Shown here: positions 53,936 through 63,112 of the stretch, piece after piece | Position numbering within the stretch: position 1 is the first letter of the stretch | Layout of the letters: each line of letters opens with the position of its first letter | NCBI RefSeq assembly: GCF_001306175.1 | Contig: NZ_LGKN01000009.1 | Coordinates: 62,001-126,000 of the forward strand | Length of the DNA stretch: 64,000 nt | Direction of reading: 5' to 3' | From: Ardenticatena maritima | Lineage (GTDB): Bacteria; Chloroflexota; Anaerolineae; Ardenticatenales; Ardenticatenaceae | Program-made: the position numbers and the translations under genes | Notes under the pieces: generated by a model | Database searches by the model: none | The model's input: the letters and a program-made list of their open reading frames with translations, nothing else | Told to the model about the DNA's origin: nothing

Positions 53936-55092
53936 TACCCCTGCGCCCCCCCAACCTGCGCGCCACTGCGCGCCTGCTCCTGTTGCACGCCGCTGCACGT
54001 CTGGCGGCTCGCCGCCCCACACCACCACCGCCCGACACGCCGCGCCGACTCGTGCTCATCCGTCCCGACCATCTGGGCGACATTCTGTTCCTGACACCCG
54101 TTTTGCCGCTGTTGCGCGAAGCGTTGCCGCACACGCACATCACCGCGCTGGTGGGGCGTTGGGCGGCTCCACTGCTCACCGGTCATCCCGCGCTTGACGC
54201 TGTGGAAACGCTCGATTTTCCCTGGTTCGACCGCCAACCACGGCGCTCATTGTGGGACCCCTACGCGCGCCTCTTTCGCGCGGCACAGACGCTCGCCGGG
54301 CGCTTCGACACCGCCGTCATTCTGCGTTTCGACCATTGGTGGGGCGGCTGGTTGGCGGCACAAGCGGGTATCCCGCGCCGCATCGGCTACGCCACACCGG
54401 CGCTCGCACCGTTTCTGACCGACGCCGTTCCCTACACCGAGGGGCTTCACGAAGTGGTGCAGAACGCCCGCCTGCTGAACCGGTTTGGCGTTCCCGCCAC
54501 GCTTTCGCCGCACATAGCCCCACTCTTCTTCCCGCTCGACGACGCCGCCCGTGCACGGGCGCGCACCCTTCCAACACCCCCCGGCAGTGGTCCACTGGTC
54601 GCCATTCACCCAGGCAGTGGCGCGCCCGTCAAGCGCTGGCGTCCGGAAAAATGGGGGGCGCTCGCCACCATGCTCCACACCCGCTACGGGGCGCGGTTCG
54701 TGCTGACGGGGGGACCCGCCGAGCGCGACCTTGCCGCGGCTGTAGCCGCACACACAGACGCCCCGCTCGTCAACCTTGCCGGGCAAACCGACCTGCCCAC
54801 ACTGGCGGCGCTCTTTGAACGCTGCGCCCTCGTGATTGGACCAGACAGCGGTCCATTGCACATTGCGGTTGCCGTGGGAACGCCCACCGTGCATCTCTAC
54901 GGTCCCGTCAGCCCCGCCACCTTTGGTCCCTGGGGACCACCTGAGCGGCATCGCGTCGTCACACGCGCCCTCGCCTGCCAGTACTGCCACCGTCTCGATT
55001 GGCCTGAAGAGGTGCTTGCTGACCATCCCTGCGTCCACGGTATCTCCGTTGAAGCGGTGTTGGCGGCGGCGGAAACGTTATTGCGGGGCTAA
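53932..55092 (+). CDS. GT9-family (heptosyltransferase-like) glycosyltransferase
   Basis: A 386-residue GT-B enzyme: RRLVLIRPDHLGDILFLTPV (the GT9 N-terminal loop with the catalytic Asp), VAIHPGSGAPVKRWRPEKWG (nucleotide-binding), and VIGPDSGPLHIAVAVGTPTV (the conserved D-S-G-x-x-H). GT9 enzymes add heptose or other sugars to lipopolysaccharide cores, but also occur in Gram-positives and Chloroflexota. Its ATG overlaps the preceding stop (ATGA), so the three transferases are translationally coupled. Confidence 0.92.
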   Translation: MIPLRPPNLRATARLLLLHAAARLAARRPTPPPPDTPRRLVLIRPDHLGDILFLTPVLPLLREALPHTHITALVGRWAAPLLTGHPALDAVETLDFPWFDRQPRRSLWDPYARLFRAAQTLAGRFDTAVILRFDHWWGGWLAAQAGIPRRIGYATPALAPFLTDAVPYTEGLHEVVQNARLLNRFGVPATLSPHIAPLFFPLDDAARARARTLPTPPGSGPLVAIHPGSGAPVKRWRPEKWGALATMLHTRYGARFVLTGGPAERDLAAAVAAHTDAPLVNLAGQTDLPTLAALFERCALVIGPDSGPLHIAVAVGTPTVHLYGPVSPATFGPWGPPERHRVVTRALACQYCHRLDWPEEVLADHPCVHGISVEAVLAAAETLLRG

Positions 55093-55151
55093 CAGCACGC
55101 CCCGCTTTTGCGTTATGTCAACAAAATCGACAAATGGGTGAGAAGCAGAGC

Positions 55152-56666
55152 ATGGCAGAATCATTTTCCAGCACCATTTCCACCACAGCCGCCGAAGCCC
55201 CCTTCATCCTGAGCCTGGACATCGGCACATCTTCCGTGCGCGCCCTGCTCTTCGACCGCCACGCACGCCACATCGAAGGCACACTCGTGCGCGCCACCTA
55301 CCCTCTTCGCACCGCCACAGACGGCACCGCCGAAACCGACGCCGACGCCGTTTTGAACGCTCTATGCCACTGCCTCGACACGCTCACCGCCCAACACGCC
55401 CACCTGCTAAAACATGTCGCCGCGGTCGGCGCATGCACACTTGCCGCCACCATCGTCGGGCTGGATGAGCACCAACGCCCCCTCACACCTCTCTTCATCT
55501 ACGCCGACACACGCCCCGCTGCGGACGTTGAAACCCTGCGCCAGACCCTTCCGGAGCAAGAAACGTTCCAGCGCACCGGCTGCCCCTTCCACACCGCCTA
55601 CTTTCCCGCGCGCTTGCTCTGGTTGCGCCGAACAGCCCCCCATCTCGCGGCACGGGTGCGCACCTGGGCGACGATTGACGCGTACCTGATGGCGCGTTTT
55701 TTTGGCGAACTGCGCGTTTCACTTTCCAACGCGTCATGGCTGGGGATACTCAACCGCCACACGCTCACATGGGACACCCCGCTCCTCGCCGCGCTCGACC
55801 TCGCGCCACATGCCTTGCCCACGCTGACTGACGCCGACAACCCGCTCCACGGCTTGCGCGAGCCGTGGGCGCAACGCTGGCCGCACCTGCGCAGTGTGCC
55901 CTGGCTGCCTCCCATAGGCGACGGCGCAGCGGCGAATATCGGCAGTGGTTGTACCTCGCCCGCCCATGTTGCGCTTACCGTAGGCACATCCTCCGCCCTG
56001 CGTTTCATGACCACCACCCCGCCCGAAACCCTGCCCTGGGGGCTCTGGTGCTACCGCGTCACGCGCCGCCATGCGCTGATTGGCGGGGCATTGAGCGAAG
56101 GCGGCAATATCCTTGATTGGGCGCGCCGCACGTTCGCCCTGAACAGCGCCGATGTGCAAAGCATCCTCGAAACCCGTCCCGCCGATGGCCACGGGCTCAC
56201 CATCCTGCCGTTTTGGGCGGGGGAACGCAGCCCCGGCTGGCGCGCCGACGCCCGCGCCACCATCCACGGGCTAACCCTTGCCCACACCCCCGCCGACATC
56301 GTGCAAGCCATTCTCGAAGCCATCGCCTACCGCTGGGCGGCCATCTTCGACCGCTGCGCCCCCTTCCTTGCGCACAACGCCAGCGTGATTGGCAGCGGTG
56401 GCGCGCTTCAGCATCTGCCTGCATGGGCGGCAATAGCGGCAGACGTTCTCGAACGCCCCGTTGGGCTTCCACACCCCATCGAAACCTCGGCGCGCGGCGT
56501 CGCCCTGCTTGCGCTCGATACGCTGGGCGCGCTCACACTCGACGCAGCGCCTCCTCTCCCCCTCGCAAGGCGCTATCATCCGCGCCCAGAGCAGAGCGAA
56601 CGCTACCGCCAAGCCCGCCAACGTCAATATCGGCTGGATGAGCAATTGCACGCCAGGGTTGTTTGA
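55152..56666 (+). CDS. FGGY-family carbohydrate kinase
   Basis: A 504-residue kinase. FILSLDIGTSSVRALLFD is the ATP-phosphate loop; ADTRPAADVETL and CPFHTAYFPARLLWL are substrate-side segments; GDGAAANIGSGCTSPAHVAL holds the catalytic Asp; and SVIGSGGALQHLPAWAAIAA ends with the adenosine motif. Length and motifs fit gluconokinase/xylulokinase-like FGGY enzymes. The substrate is not assignable. The ATG at 55152 is preceded by GAGAAG; an ATG at 55134 is possible. It follows the glycosyltransferase operon by 60 bases. Confidence 0.92.
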   Translation: MAESFSSTISTTAAEAPFILSLDIGTSSVRALLFDRHARHIEGTLVRATYPLRTATDGTAETDADAVLNALCHCLDTLTAQHAHLLKHVAAVGACTLAATIVGLDEHQRPLTPLFIYADTRPAADVETLRQTLPEQETFQRTGCPFHTAYFPARLLWLRRTAPHLAARVRTWATIDAYLMARFFGELRVSLSNASWLGILNRHTLTWDTPLLAALDLAPHALPTLTDADNPLHGLREPWAQRWPHLRSVPWLPPIGDGAAANIGSGCTSPAHVALTVGTSSALRFMTTTPPETLPWGLWCYRVTRRHALIGGALSEGGNILDWARRTFALNSADVQSILETRPADGHGLTILPFWAGERSPGWRADARATIHGLTLAHTPADIVQAILEAIAYRWAAIFDRCAPFLAHNASVIGSGGALQHLPAWAAIAADVLERPVGLPHPIETSARGVALLALDTLGALTLDAAPPLPLARRYHPRPEQSERYRQARQRQYRLDEQLHARVV

Positions 56667-56727
56667 CAGACCTTCGCCTTGCTTCTACATTTAGGCAGAC
56701 AAACTATTTCACAGGGGGGAATCAACC

Positions 56728-57213
56728 GTGAACGAGTTAGAATTAGCCGCGAAGGTCATTGAAGTGGTGCCCTACCTTTCACGCAGCCTGAACGCCGCCG
56801 CACGTGAAGAGTTGGGCAACACGTTGACTTTACAGCAACTCCGTGTGCTGGCGTTTCTGCGCCGCCATCCAGGGTCGTCGTTGGGCGACCTTGCCCGCTG
56901 GCGTGATGTTTCCATGCCCACGATGAGCAAGATGATTCAAAGTTTGGTCGCCAGTGGGTATGTCAACCGCGAAACCAACGCCCAAAATCGGCGCACCCTC
57001 GTTCTGACGCTCACGCCCAAAGGTGAAGAAGTCTACCTCGCCATTTTGACGCGGCTCCAAAAGCGGCTTGCCGCCATGCTGGCTGATATTCCCCCCGAAA
57101 CACGCGAACGCATCGCCGATAGCCTTGAAGTGCTAGCCGACGCCGTCGCCGATGTCGGCGAAGTGCGCCAACATTTGCCGCTCATGACGCGTCATGCCCC
57201 CTCGCAGGAATGA
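56728..57213 (+). CDS. MarR-family transcriptional regulator (second in window)
   Basis: A 161-residue winged-helix protein with a GTG start after CAGGGGGGAA. LTLQQLRVLAFLRRHPGSSL, then DLARWRDVSMPTMSKMIQSL (recognition helix) and GYVNRETNAQNRRTLVLTLT (wing). The usual DxRR of the wing is NAQNRR. No operon partner downstream; it lies after the FGGY kinase gene, with a terminator at its end. Possible target: kinase or neighbouring genes. Confidence 0.9.
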   Translation: MNELELAAKVIEVVPYLSRSLNAAAREELGNTLTLQQLRVLAFLRRHPGSSLGDLARWRDVSMPTMSKMIQSLVASGYVNRETNAQNRRTLVLTLTPKGEEVYLAILTRLQKRLAAMLADIPPETRERIADSLEVLADAVADVGEVRQHLPLMTRHAPSQE

Positions 57214-57244
57214 AAAAAGCGCCCCGCACATGGGGCGCTTTTCC
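57213..57244. terminator. Bidirectional terminator between the MarR gene and pth
   Basis: AAAAGCGCCCC (57215-57225) and GGGGCGCTTTT (57232-57242) form a perfect stem with T-tracts on both strands. Confidence 0.9.
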
Positions 57245-57260
57245 ATGTCGCACAGGCGCT

Positions 57261-57830
57261 TCAGGTGTTGAAGCGGTTCATGGCGGCTTGCAACCCTTCG
57301 CGCAGCCATGTTTCGATGGCGTCCGCCGCCCGTTCGCGCACTTCTTCCATGATGGTTTCTTCGTCAGGCGAAAAGTTTTGCAAGACATACGCCGCCGCAT
57401 CCATGCGGCCGGGTGGGCGTCCAATCCCCACACGCAACCGCGGGAACACTTCCGTCCCCAAATGGTGGATGATGGACTGCATGCCGCGCTGCCCACCTGA
57501 GCCCCCTTTGGGGCGCAAACGCAAAGCCCCCTGCGGCAAATCCATGTCGTCGTACACCACCAACACCTGCTCAATCGGGATGTTGAAATAGCGCACCAAC
57601 GCCCCTACGGCTTCGCCGCTGTTGTTCATGTAGGTGAGCGGCTTCGCCAGAATGACACGCCGCCCATCAATGCGCCCTTCGGCCACCAAAGCGCGGTGCA
57701 TGGTGCGTGAAAATGAAAGCCCATGCCGCGCCGCCAGCCGGTCAAGCACCTGAAACCCAACGTTATGCCGATTGCGTGCATACTGCGGGCCGGGGTTCCC
57801 CAACCCAACAATCAGATACGGCGCCGCCAT
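57261..57830 (-). CDS. pth: Peptidyl-tRNA hydrolase
   Basis: A 189-residue Pth. Motifs: LIVGLGNPGPQYARNRHNVG (catalytic His and Asn), LAKPLTYMNNSGEAV, VVYDDMDLPQGALRLRPKGG (catalytic Asp) and GGQRGMQSIIHHLGT. It releases tRNA from peptidyl-tRNA dropped by the ribosome. The ATG at 57830 overlaps the stop of the upstream gene as TGATG, so translation is coupled; a longer upstream start would overlap that gene and is rejected. Confidence 0.96.
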   Translation of the reverse strand: MAAPYLIVGLGNPGPQYARNRHNVGFQVLDRLAARHGLSFSRTMHRALVAEGRIDGRRVILAKPLTYMNNSGEAVGALVRYFNIPIEQVLVVYDDMDLPQGALRLRPKGGSGGQRGMQSIIHHLGTEVFPRLRVGIGRPPGRMDAAAYVLQNFSPDEETIMEEVRERAADAIETWLREGLQAAMNRFNT

Positions 57831-58579
57831 CAGAGCATTTGCCTCAACACGCGGCGAATCAGGAGCAGCGCGCCGACGAAGAGGAAAATGGTCAACGTCA
57901 ATCCCGCCCCAAAGAGGCACGCCGAGCGAATTGCCGCAAGGCTAAACGCCGAGGTGACTTCGTCAATGTCCACGGGGGCGTTGGGCAAGGGCGCCGACGT
58001 GGGCGCAACCGCCACGGCTTCACGGGTGGCTTGCGGTGTGGCTGTGGGCGGTGCCTGAATGGTTGGCTGGCTGATGATGGGCGTTTGCGGGACAGGCGTC
58101 AACGTGGCCACCACGCCCGCCGGCACAGTCAACGTTGGTGGCGGTGTGGGCGTGCCTTCGGGGGTGGGTGTCGGCTCAGGGCCGCTGTTCTGCACGCTCA
58201 CCGGTCGCACGATGATTTCCTCGTAGTTGCCATCGCGCCGCACCACGCGCAGACGCAAACTGTAAGTGCCGTCGGGCACCGTCGCCGTGTTCCACACCGC
58301 CAACTGCCCATTCACCACCGGCTGCTCACTCACCAGCAAAACCGACCAGGCTTCGTTGGGTGGATTGAGCCCCGGCGCGAAATGGACTTCGTACTTCCAA
58401 AAATCGGGATGGGTGGCGGTGCCTTGAATGCTCACCGTGCCGCGCAAAACAGCGTTGGGGCGCGGCGATGTCACTTCGATATTGGCTTGCAAGTTGGGTG
58501 CGGCGGTTGTGACACGGGTTGAAACGGCAAACACCGCCACCACCAACAGGCTCAAAAGCAAAAGTAGTCGCTTGTTCAT
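57830..58579 (-). CDS. Secreted, membrane-anchored Pro/Thr-rich protein with Ig-like N-terminal part
   Basis: A 249-residue protein. A signal peptide (MNKRLLLLLSLLVVAVFAVS) precedes an Ig-like or bacterial-Ig beta domain (IEVTSPRPNAVLRGTVSIQG, then NTATVPDGTYSLRLRVVRRD). A Pro/Thr/Ala-rich linker (PTPTPEGTPTPPPT) and a C-terminal membrane helix (ACLFGAGLTLTIFLFVGALL) followed by RRVLR anchor it. I take the ATG at 58579 with GAGG; earlier ATGs at 58588 and 58594 are possible. It is an envelope protein of unknown role, coupled to pth. Confidence 0.8.
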   Translation of the reverse strand: MNKRLLLLLSLLVVAVFAVSTRVTTAAPNLQANIEVTSPRPNAVLRGTVSIQGTATHPDFWKYEVHFAPGLNPPNEAWSVLLVSEQPVVNGQLAVWNTATVPDGTYSLRLRVVRRDGNYEEIIVRPVSVQNSGPEPTPTPEGTPTPPPTLTVPAGVVATLTPVPQTPIISQPTIQAPPTATPQATREAVAVAPTSAPLPNAPVDIDEVTSAFSLAAIRSACLFGAGLTLTIFLFVGALLLIRRVLRQML

Positions 58580-58742
58580 AAGCGTCATCCTCATTCAACA
58601 GGTTGCCATCTCATGCACTCGTGTTCATCAAACGCGGTACGGCTCGTGTTTGGTGCACCGAGTATCAGGCAAAAGCGGGCGCAAGTGTAGCATGGGAGCG
58701 TAGAGCAAGCAAGGTTTTCAATCTTCATCGCATTCAACCATG

Positions 58743-58770
58743 TTCGCAAATCCCAATCTCGTGCTATACT
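58743..58770 (+). promoter_or_regulatory. Candidate sigma-70 promoter of the 427-residue lipoprotein-like gene
   Basis: TTCGCA (58743-58748) and TATACT (58765-58770), 16 bases apart, about 38 bases before the ATG. Confidence 0.4.
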
Positions 58771-58807
58771 TCGCGCTGGCAATTCAAGCAAGAGGTGGCT
58801 GTGTGCA

Positions 58808-60091
58808 ATGAGAATTCACAAGAGACCGTGGCATGTCTTCGTTGTCAGTCTATTGGCGATTTGGATGTCGGTGTGGGGCACGGCATGCGCCTTCACGCGC
58901 CCGGTGTTGTACGATGTGACCGTCGCCCCTGCTGAAATCACGCCCAACGCCGATGGCGACAACGATGTGACCGTCATCACGTATCATATCGGCAAAACCG
59001 CGCTGGTGACGATTACGTTTGAGCGCACAGACGGCGAGAGCGCCGGGGAACGTTATGTCTGGCGTGAAAACGCCCTGCGCTCGCCGGGGCGCTACGAAGG
59101 GTGGTTTTCGGGCGTCGTCAACGACCGCATGATTCCCAACGGCACGTACCGCGTCATCATCGAAGCCACACCCGTTGACCGCGACGGGCGCCCGACCGGC
59201 GATACGGTGCGCGCCGAAGCATCGCTCGTCATTCGCGACGCCGACACGCAAATGCCCGAAATTCTCAATCTCGATGTGTCGCCGCGCGTTTTCACTCCCA
59301 ACCGCGACGGGATTGATGACCGCGTGACCATTTCGTACTGGCTTGCCAAAGATGTGGACCGCCTCGAAGTCTATCTGCTTGGGCCGGACGGCGAGACCTA
59401 TCCAGTTCCTGAGGACAAAATTCACGAACCCAAAGCGGCGGGTCCACACATTCACGATTATGACGGCGGGGTTGATTTGGGGGCTGAACCACCGCCAGAC
59501 GGCGAGTATACCGTTGTTGTGGAAGCGCAAGACCGCGTGGGCAACCGCGTTGTGGCGACGGATACGCTGCGCATCGAGCAAGGCGGGGTGCCGCGTGTCG
59601 CCATCACACGCCACGATGTCATTTTCAACACCGACGCGGTGGTATTGGGCGAAACGATTTTCTTCACCACCACCGTCACCAATATCGGCAACGTCCCCGT
59701 GCGCACCCATGGTCCCGAACCAGGCACTATTTACACCACGCGCGAAAACTACAACAACAAAAACGAACCCATCAGCGATGGCTCCTTCCGCCTGGGGCTT
59801 GATTTTGAAGGCAATCTCACGCACAACGGGCGCGCCTACCCGTTCCGCTGGCAACTTGGGCGCGATGATGAACTCTACATTGACCCCATCACCGGCGAAA
59901 AATACCTCATGCCAGGGCAAACGGTCACGGTGTGGGGCGGGCTCACCATTCTGGACCTGCCGCCACGCGAAGAACCGGCGTTCTGGATTGGGCTTATTCA
60001 TGAAAATGTAGAAGTCGTCGAGAACCGTATTGGCAACACGTACATTCGTATCAGCGCCCCCATCACCGAGACAGAGAGCCAAACACCATGA
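58808..60091 (+). CDS. Secreted or lipid-anchored protein with FlgD/Ig-like repeats
   Basis: A 427-residue protein with a signal (HVFVVSLLAIWMSVWGTAC), in which a Cys after GTA may be lipidated although the lipobox is imperfect. Two related units follow: VTVAPAEITPNADGDNDVTV and LDVSPRVFTPNRDGIDDRVT, the P-N-x-D-G-x-x-D calcium-type start of gliding/FlgD-like Ig domains. The last 150 residues are a beta domain (VVLGETIFFTTTVTNIGNVP). The next gene overlaps by four bases (ATGA). Function: probably envelope or surface. Confidence 0.82.
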   Translation: MRIHKRPWHVFVVSLLAIWMSVWGTACAFTRPVLYDVTVAPAEITPNADGDNDVTVITYHIGKTALVTITFERTDGESAGERYVWRENALRSPGRYEGWFSGVVNDRMIPNGTYRVIIEATPVDRDGRPTGDTVRAEASLVIRDADTQMPEILNLDVSPRVFTPNRDGIDDRVTISYWLAKDVDRLEVYLLGPDGETYPVPEDKIHEPKAAGPHIHDYDGGVDLGAEPPPDGEYTVVVEAQDRVGNRVVATDTLRIEQGGVPRVAITRHDVIFNTDAVVLGETIFFTTTVTNIGNVPVRTHGPEPGTIYTTRENYNNKNEPISDGSFRLGLDFEGNLTHNGRAYPFRWQLGRDDELYIDPITGEKYLMPGQTVTVWGGLTILDLPPREEPAFWIGLIHENVEVVENRIGNTYIRISAPITETESQTP

Positions 60092-60750
60092 CACCAACAC
60101 TCGATTGGCAACTGATCGAACAACTGCAAGAGCGCCTGCGCCACCCACTGCCCGGTTTGCAAGCGCATCTGACCATGGCGCCCTCATCACGGGCGACACC
60201 TGAAAGCCTGCTGGTACAGGGGAAGCCCTGCCGTGAAGCAGCGGTGTTAGTGCTTCTTTTTCCTGTGGACGGTGCGCCGCATACACTGCTCACCGTGCGG
60301 CGCGCCCACCTCTCGCATCATGCGGGGCAAGTTTCATTTCCGGGTGGTCGGTGTGAAGAAGGCGAAACCTTTGCGCAAACTGCGCTGCGCGAAGCCCATG
60401 AGGAAATCGGCTTATCCGCCGAGAGCGTCAACCTGATTGGCACGCTCTCGCCGATTTACGTGCCACCTTCCAATTTTTGCGTTTATCCACAAGTGGCGCT
60501 CGCCGACACACCACCGCGCGTGCTCTCGGAAAGCGACGAAGTGCAATGTGTGCTGTTTGTGCCGCTGGCGCACTTTCTCACGCCTCGCCACATTGGCATC
60601 GAGCGCTGGAACTTGCGCGACGCGCCTGTGCATGTGCCGGTTTACTACGTTGAACCGTACAAAGTGTGGGGCGCAACCGCCATGATTTTGGCGGAACTCT
60701 TGACCATTCTCCGCGAACTCAGTTTGAAAACCAACCCAACGAATACGTAA
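60088..60750 (+). CDS. Nudix hydrolase, CoA-pyrophosphatase type
   Basis: A 220-residue protein. HHAGQVSFPGGRCEEGETFA leads into the Nudix box G-x5-E-x7-R-E-x-x-E-E (GRCEEGETFAQTALREAHEE). The HxGQVSFPGG context before the box matches the NudL/PCD1 group that cleaves CoA and its derivatives to 3'-phospho-ADP and phosphopantetheine. The N-terminal part VLVLLFPVDGAPHTLLTVRR is also typical. It overlaps the preceding lipoprotein gene by four bases and lies 14 bases before the next membrane-protein gene. Confidence 0.92.
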   Translation: MTPTLDWQLIEQLQERLRHPLPGLQAHLTMAPSSRATPESLLVQGKPCREAAVLVLLFPVDGAPHTLLTVRRAHLSHHAGQVSFPGGRCEEGETFAQTALREAHEEIGLSAESVNLIGTLSPIYVPPSNFCVYPQVALADTPPRVLSESDEVQCVLFVPLAHFLTPRHIGIERWNLRDAPVHVPVYYVEPYKVWGATAMILAELLTILRELSLKTNPTNT

Positions 60751-60764
60751 GGAGCACGTCAGGC

Positions 60765-61391
60765 ATGTTATTGGGGGCAGTATTCGGCCGTTTTTTACGC
60801 GACCTGTGGGATGAAGCCTTTTTGATTTTGCTGATGGGGATTGTCGGCGGTCTGCTTGGGATGACGGTGGTGCTCATTCCGCTGGTGCTCATGGCGCACG
60901 CCACACTGGCATGGCGCATCGTCAACGGTTATGCCGTCTCGTGGCGCGATTGGGTGAAGGGCGCACGCCAACACTGGATTTTTGGCTACACATGGGCGTT
61001 TATCGTGCTCGCCGTCACCATGGTGTTGCTCGTCAACTGGCAATTTTACGCCATCCGCGACGCCGCGTGGGCGCGCCTCATGCAAGGCATCATCGTTGGG
61101 GCGTTTTTCGTGGCGCTCGCCGTGCTCCCCATGGCGCCGCTCTTCTACGTCATCAACCAAACGCACCGCCTGGCGTGGCGCAATAGCGTGCTGTTGGGCA
61201 TTCGCGCAATGGGGTCTATGCTTCTGCTTTGGCTGTTCGTGGGGCTCGTCTCACTGGTGGTGTATCTGTTCGTGCCCCCCTTCATCGCCATTGCCCCGCT
61301 GCTCTTCTTCCTCGCAGGCGGGCACATGATTCGCGCCGTGCTCGACGCGCAAGAAAACGCCTCGGCAACCGACACCACCCGGACGCCATAA
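60765..61391 (+). CDS. Membrane protein, DUF624-like
   Basis: A 208-residue protein with about five hydrophobic segments, starting MLLGAVFGRFLRDLWDEAFL. The order of helices and the R-x-W-R-x-x loops (LAWRIVNGYAVSWRDWVKGA) recall the YesL/DUF624 membrane family, but I am not certain. The ATG at 60765 follows AAGGAG. It is the last gene of a three-gene run that starts at the FlgD-like lipoprotein. Confidence 0.7.
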   Translation: MLLGAVFGRFLRDLWDEAFLILLMGIVGGLLGMTVVLIPLVLMAHATLAWRIVNGYAVSWRDWVKGARQHWIFGYTWAFIVLAVTMVLLVNWQFYAIRDAAWARLMQGIIVGAFFVALAVLPMAPLFYVINQTHRLAWRNSVLLGIRAMGSMLLLWLFVGLVSLVVYLFVPPFIAIAPLLFFLAGGHMIRAVLDAQENASATDTTRTP

Positions 61392-61418
61392 GCACGCCCC
61401 GGTGGTGTCGGTCTCGCT

Positions 61419-62969
61419 CTATTGACGCACGCCCCATTCGCGGTAGAACGCATCCAGCGAACACGCGCACGCTTCTTCAAACGCATTCAACAATGCGTCG
61501 GGCGGCGCCAGGCGATATTGCCACTCGCGATAGTAGGTTTGCAACGCGGCGAAAAAGTGTTCATCGCCCAAACGCTCCCGCAACGCCTGGAAAAAGAGCG
61601 CCCCTTTGAGATAGACCACGACGCCATACGCTTCACCGCGCCCCTCAAACGCCGCCAAGGGCTGGGCAATCGGTTCCGCCCCTCGCGCTTCAAACTCTTC
61701 TACACGCTGTCGGTAAACGTCAAGCAGTTGCGTGTAAAAAGACGGGTCATGCACCTCGAAGTAGAGGAAGGATGAAAACGTGGTCAGCGCTTCATCTTGC
61801 CAGGGCGCCGCCAGCACATCGCTCCCCACCACAGCGTACCACCACTGATGAGCAACCTCGTGCGCCAGCGCCACCGGCAAAAAGCGCCGCCCGCCTTCCG
61901 TTTCGTACAGGTTCTGTGCGGCAATCGCCAAGCCCGGATATTCAACACCCGCCGCGGCTTGCATGGGCATTGCCGCGGCATCCAATTCGGCGTAGGGATA
62001 GGCGCCAAAACGCTCATCGAACAAGCGCAACGCGTCCACCGCCACACGCAACGCGCTTTCAGCCAGTTGCGTATCATCGGTGAAGCCCCAATGGTGAACG
62101 CGCACGCCATCTACCACTTGCTCGTGGTGCCGATACGCCGGCGACGCCAAAATCGTAAAATCGCGCGCAGGGCCACTCACCAGCACCTTCTTTGTTGGGG
62201 TTTCATCCAAAGCCACGCCTGTGCTCACAATCTGCCACTCCGGCGGGTGCTCAACCTGAACACGGTAGAGCGACGTCAGGCTGACAACGGCGTCCCCTTC
62301 GGCGTAAACCGGGCGCACATCCCACGCGCCATTGCGCCAGGCGGCAAGCATGGGATACCAGTTTGCAAGGGCGGCTATTGGTTCGCGGCGGCTCAGGTGG
62401 AAAATGCCGTAAATGTCGTCGGCGGGAAAATCAACAGGAAGCGTGCCGCGAAACGTCACATGCAACGTGTGCAGGGAGTCGGGCGCCAGCGGGGTATCAA
62501 GGGGAATACGCCACGCTGTTCCATCGTCCAATATCGCTTCTCCTGAACGGTTCACGCCATCCACCGCAACCGAGAGCAATTCCAGCGCGCCGCCGTAAAT
62601 CACATCAGCGTTGGGATAGAGCCGCAACACAATATCCGCGAGCGGTGCGCCACTCCCGTTGAGAAACGTGATGACGCCTTTGCCCTCATAAGTCCCCTCT
62701 TCAATCGAGCGCAAATCCAGCCAGAGGTCATAGCAGGCTTGCAAAGGCAACTGCTCCCACGCAAGCGCCACACCTTCACGCATGGCGTGCTGCTGCTCGT
62801 CCACAGGACAGGCTGCCAGCAGCCCTGTCTGAGCGTGGGAGGTAGGTGTCGGCGTGGGTGTGTTGGTGGCAGTTGGCGTCGCTGTGGGTGTCGGCGTGGG
62901 TGGTGTTTGGCGGCAGGCTACGCTCAACCAGAGCAGCAGAAGCAGAGATGTAGCCACTGTTTTGCGCAT
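61419..62969 (-). CDS. M1-family zinc metallopeptidase, lipoprotein
   Basis: A 516-residue lipoprotein: MRKTVATSLLLLLWLSVACR (lipidated Cys about residue 19) and a long Thr/Pro linker (TPTPTATPTATNT). The zinc site is HEVAH (370-374) with the third ligand Glu393 in WQDEALTTF, the HExxH-x18-E spacing of M1 aminopeptidases. The upstream GxMEN exopeptidase loop is replaced by AAGVEYPGLAIAAQ, as in some M1-like proteins. N-terminal beta-sandwich (GVITFLNGSGAPLADIVLRL) as expected. The ATG at 62969 has GGAG; longer starts run into the tRNA and are rejected. Likely a cell-surface peptidase. Confidence 0.92.
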   Translation of the reverse strand: MRKTVATSLLLLLWLSVACRQTPPTPTPTATPTATNTPTPTPTSHAQTGLLAACPVDEQQHAMREGVALAWEQLPLQACYDLWLDLRSIEEGTYEGKGVITFLNGSGAPLADIVLRLYPNADVIYGGALELLSVAVDGVNRSGEAILDDGTAWRIPLDTPLAPDSLHTLHVTFRGTLPVDFPADDIYGIFHLSRREPIAALANWYPMLAAWRNGAWDVRPVYAEGDAVVSLTSLYRVQVEHPPEWQIVSTGVALDETPTKKVLVSGPARDFTILASPAYRHHEQVVDGVRVHHWGFTDDTQLAESALRVAVDALRLFDERFGAYPYAELDAAAMPMQAAAGVEYPGLAIAAQNLYETEGGRRFLPVALAHEVAHQWWYAVVGSDVLAAPWQDEALTTFSSFLYFEVHDPSFYTQLLDVYRQRVEEFEARGAEPIAQPLAAFEGRGEAYGVVVYLKGALFFQALRERLGDEHFFAALQTYYREWQYRLAPPDALLNAFEEACACSLDAFYREWGVRQ

Positions 62970-63007
62970 GAGCATACTCCATGTGAGGTTTACGGGTTGG
63001 GGCGAAC

Positions 63008-63035
63008 AAAAAAAGCCACCCAGCACGGTGGCTTC
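63008..63035 (-). terminator. Rho-independent terminator of tRNA-Arg(CCG)
   Basis: On the minus strand AAGCCACC / GGTGGCTT form a stem followed by TTTTTTGTTC, six bases after the tRNA end. Confidence 0.85.
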
Positions 63036-63040
63036 AACAG

Positions 63041-63112
63041 TACCCCCGGCAGGACTCGAACCTGCGCACCCGGCTCCGGAGGCCGGTGCTCTATCCACTG
63101 AGCTACGGGGGC
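63041..63112 (-). tRNA. tRNA-Arg (anticodon CCG)
   Basis: On the minus strand the acceptor stem GCCCCCG/CGGGGGT (G1-T72 wobble), D-arm with GTAGCTCAGTGG, anticodon stem CCGGC/GCCGG with loop CTCCGGA (anticodon CCG) and T-arm GCAGGTTCGAGTCCTGC are all present. 72 bases, no encoded CCA. Reads CGG. Confidence 0.95.

Noticed and set aside
58850-60286. 478-codon minus-strand frame opposite the FlgD-like lipoprotein gene
   Set aside because: The plus-strand gene has signal peptide, promoter-like site and domain features; the antisense frame has none.
62820-62930. TPTPTATPT-type repeats as possible CRISPR or tandem repeat
   Set aside because: They encode the Thr/Pro linker of the lipoprotein, with irregular units and no spacers.
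62970-63098. N-terminal extension of the M1 peptidase
   Set aside because: It would run through the tRNA terminator and into the tRNA-Arg gene; the lipoprotein signal and GGAG site fix the start at 62969.
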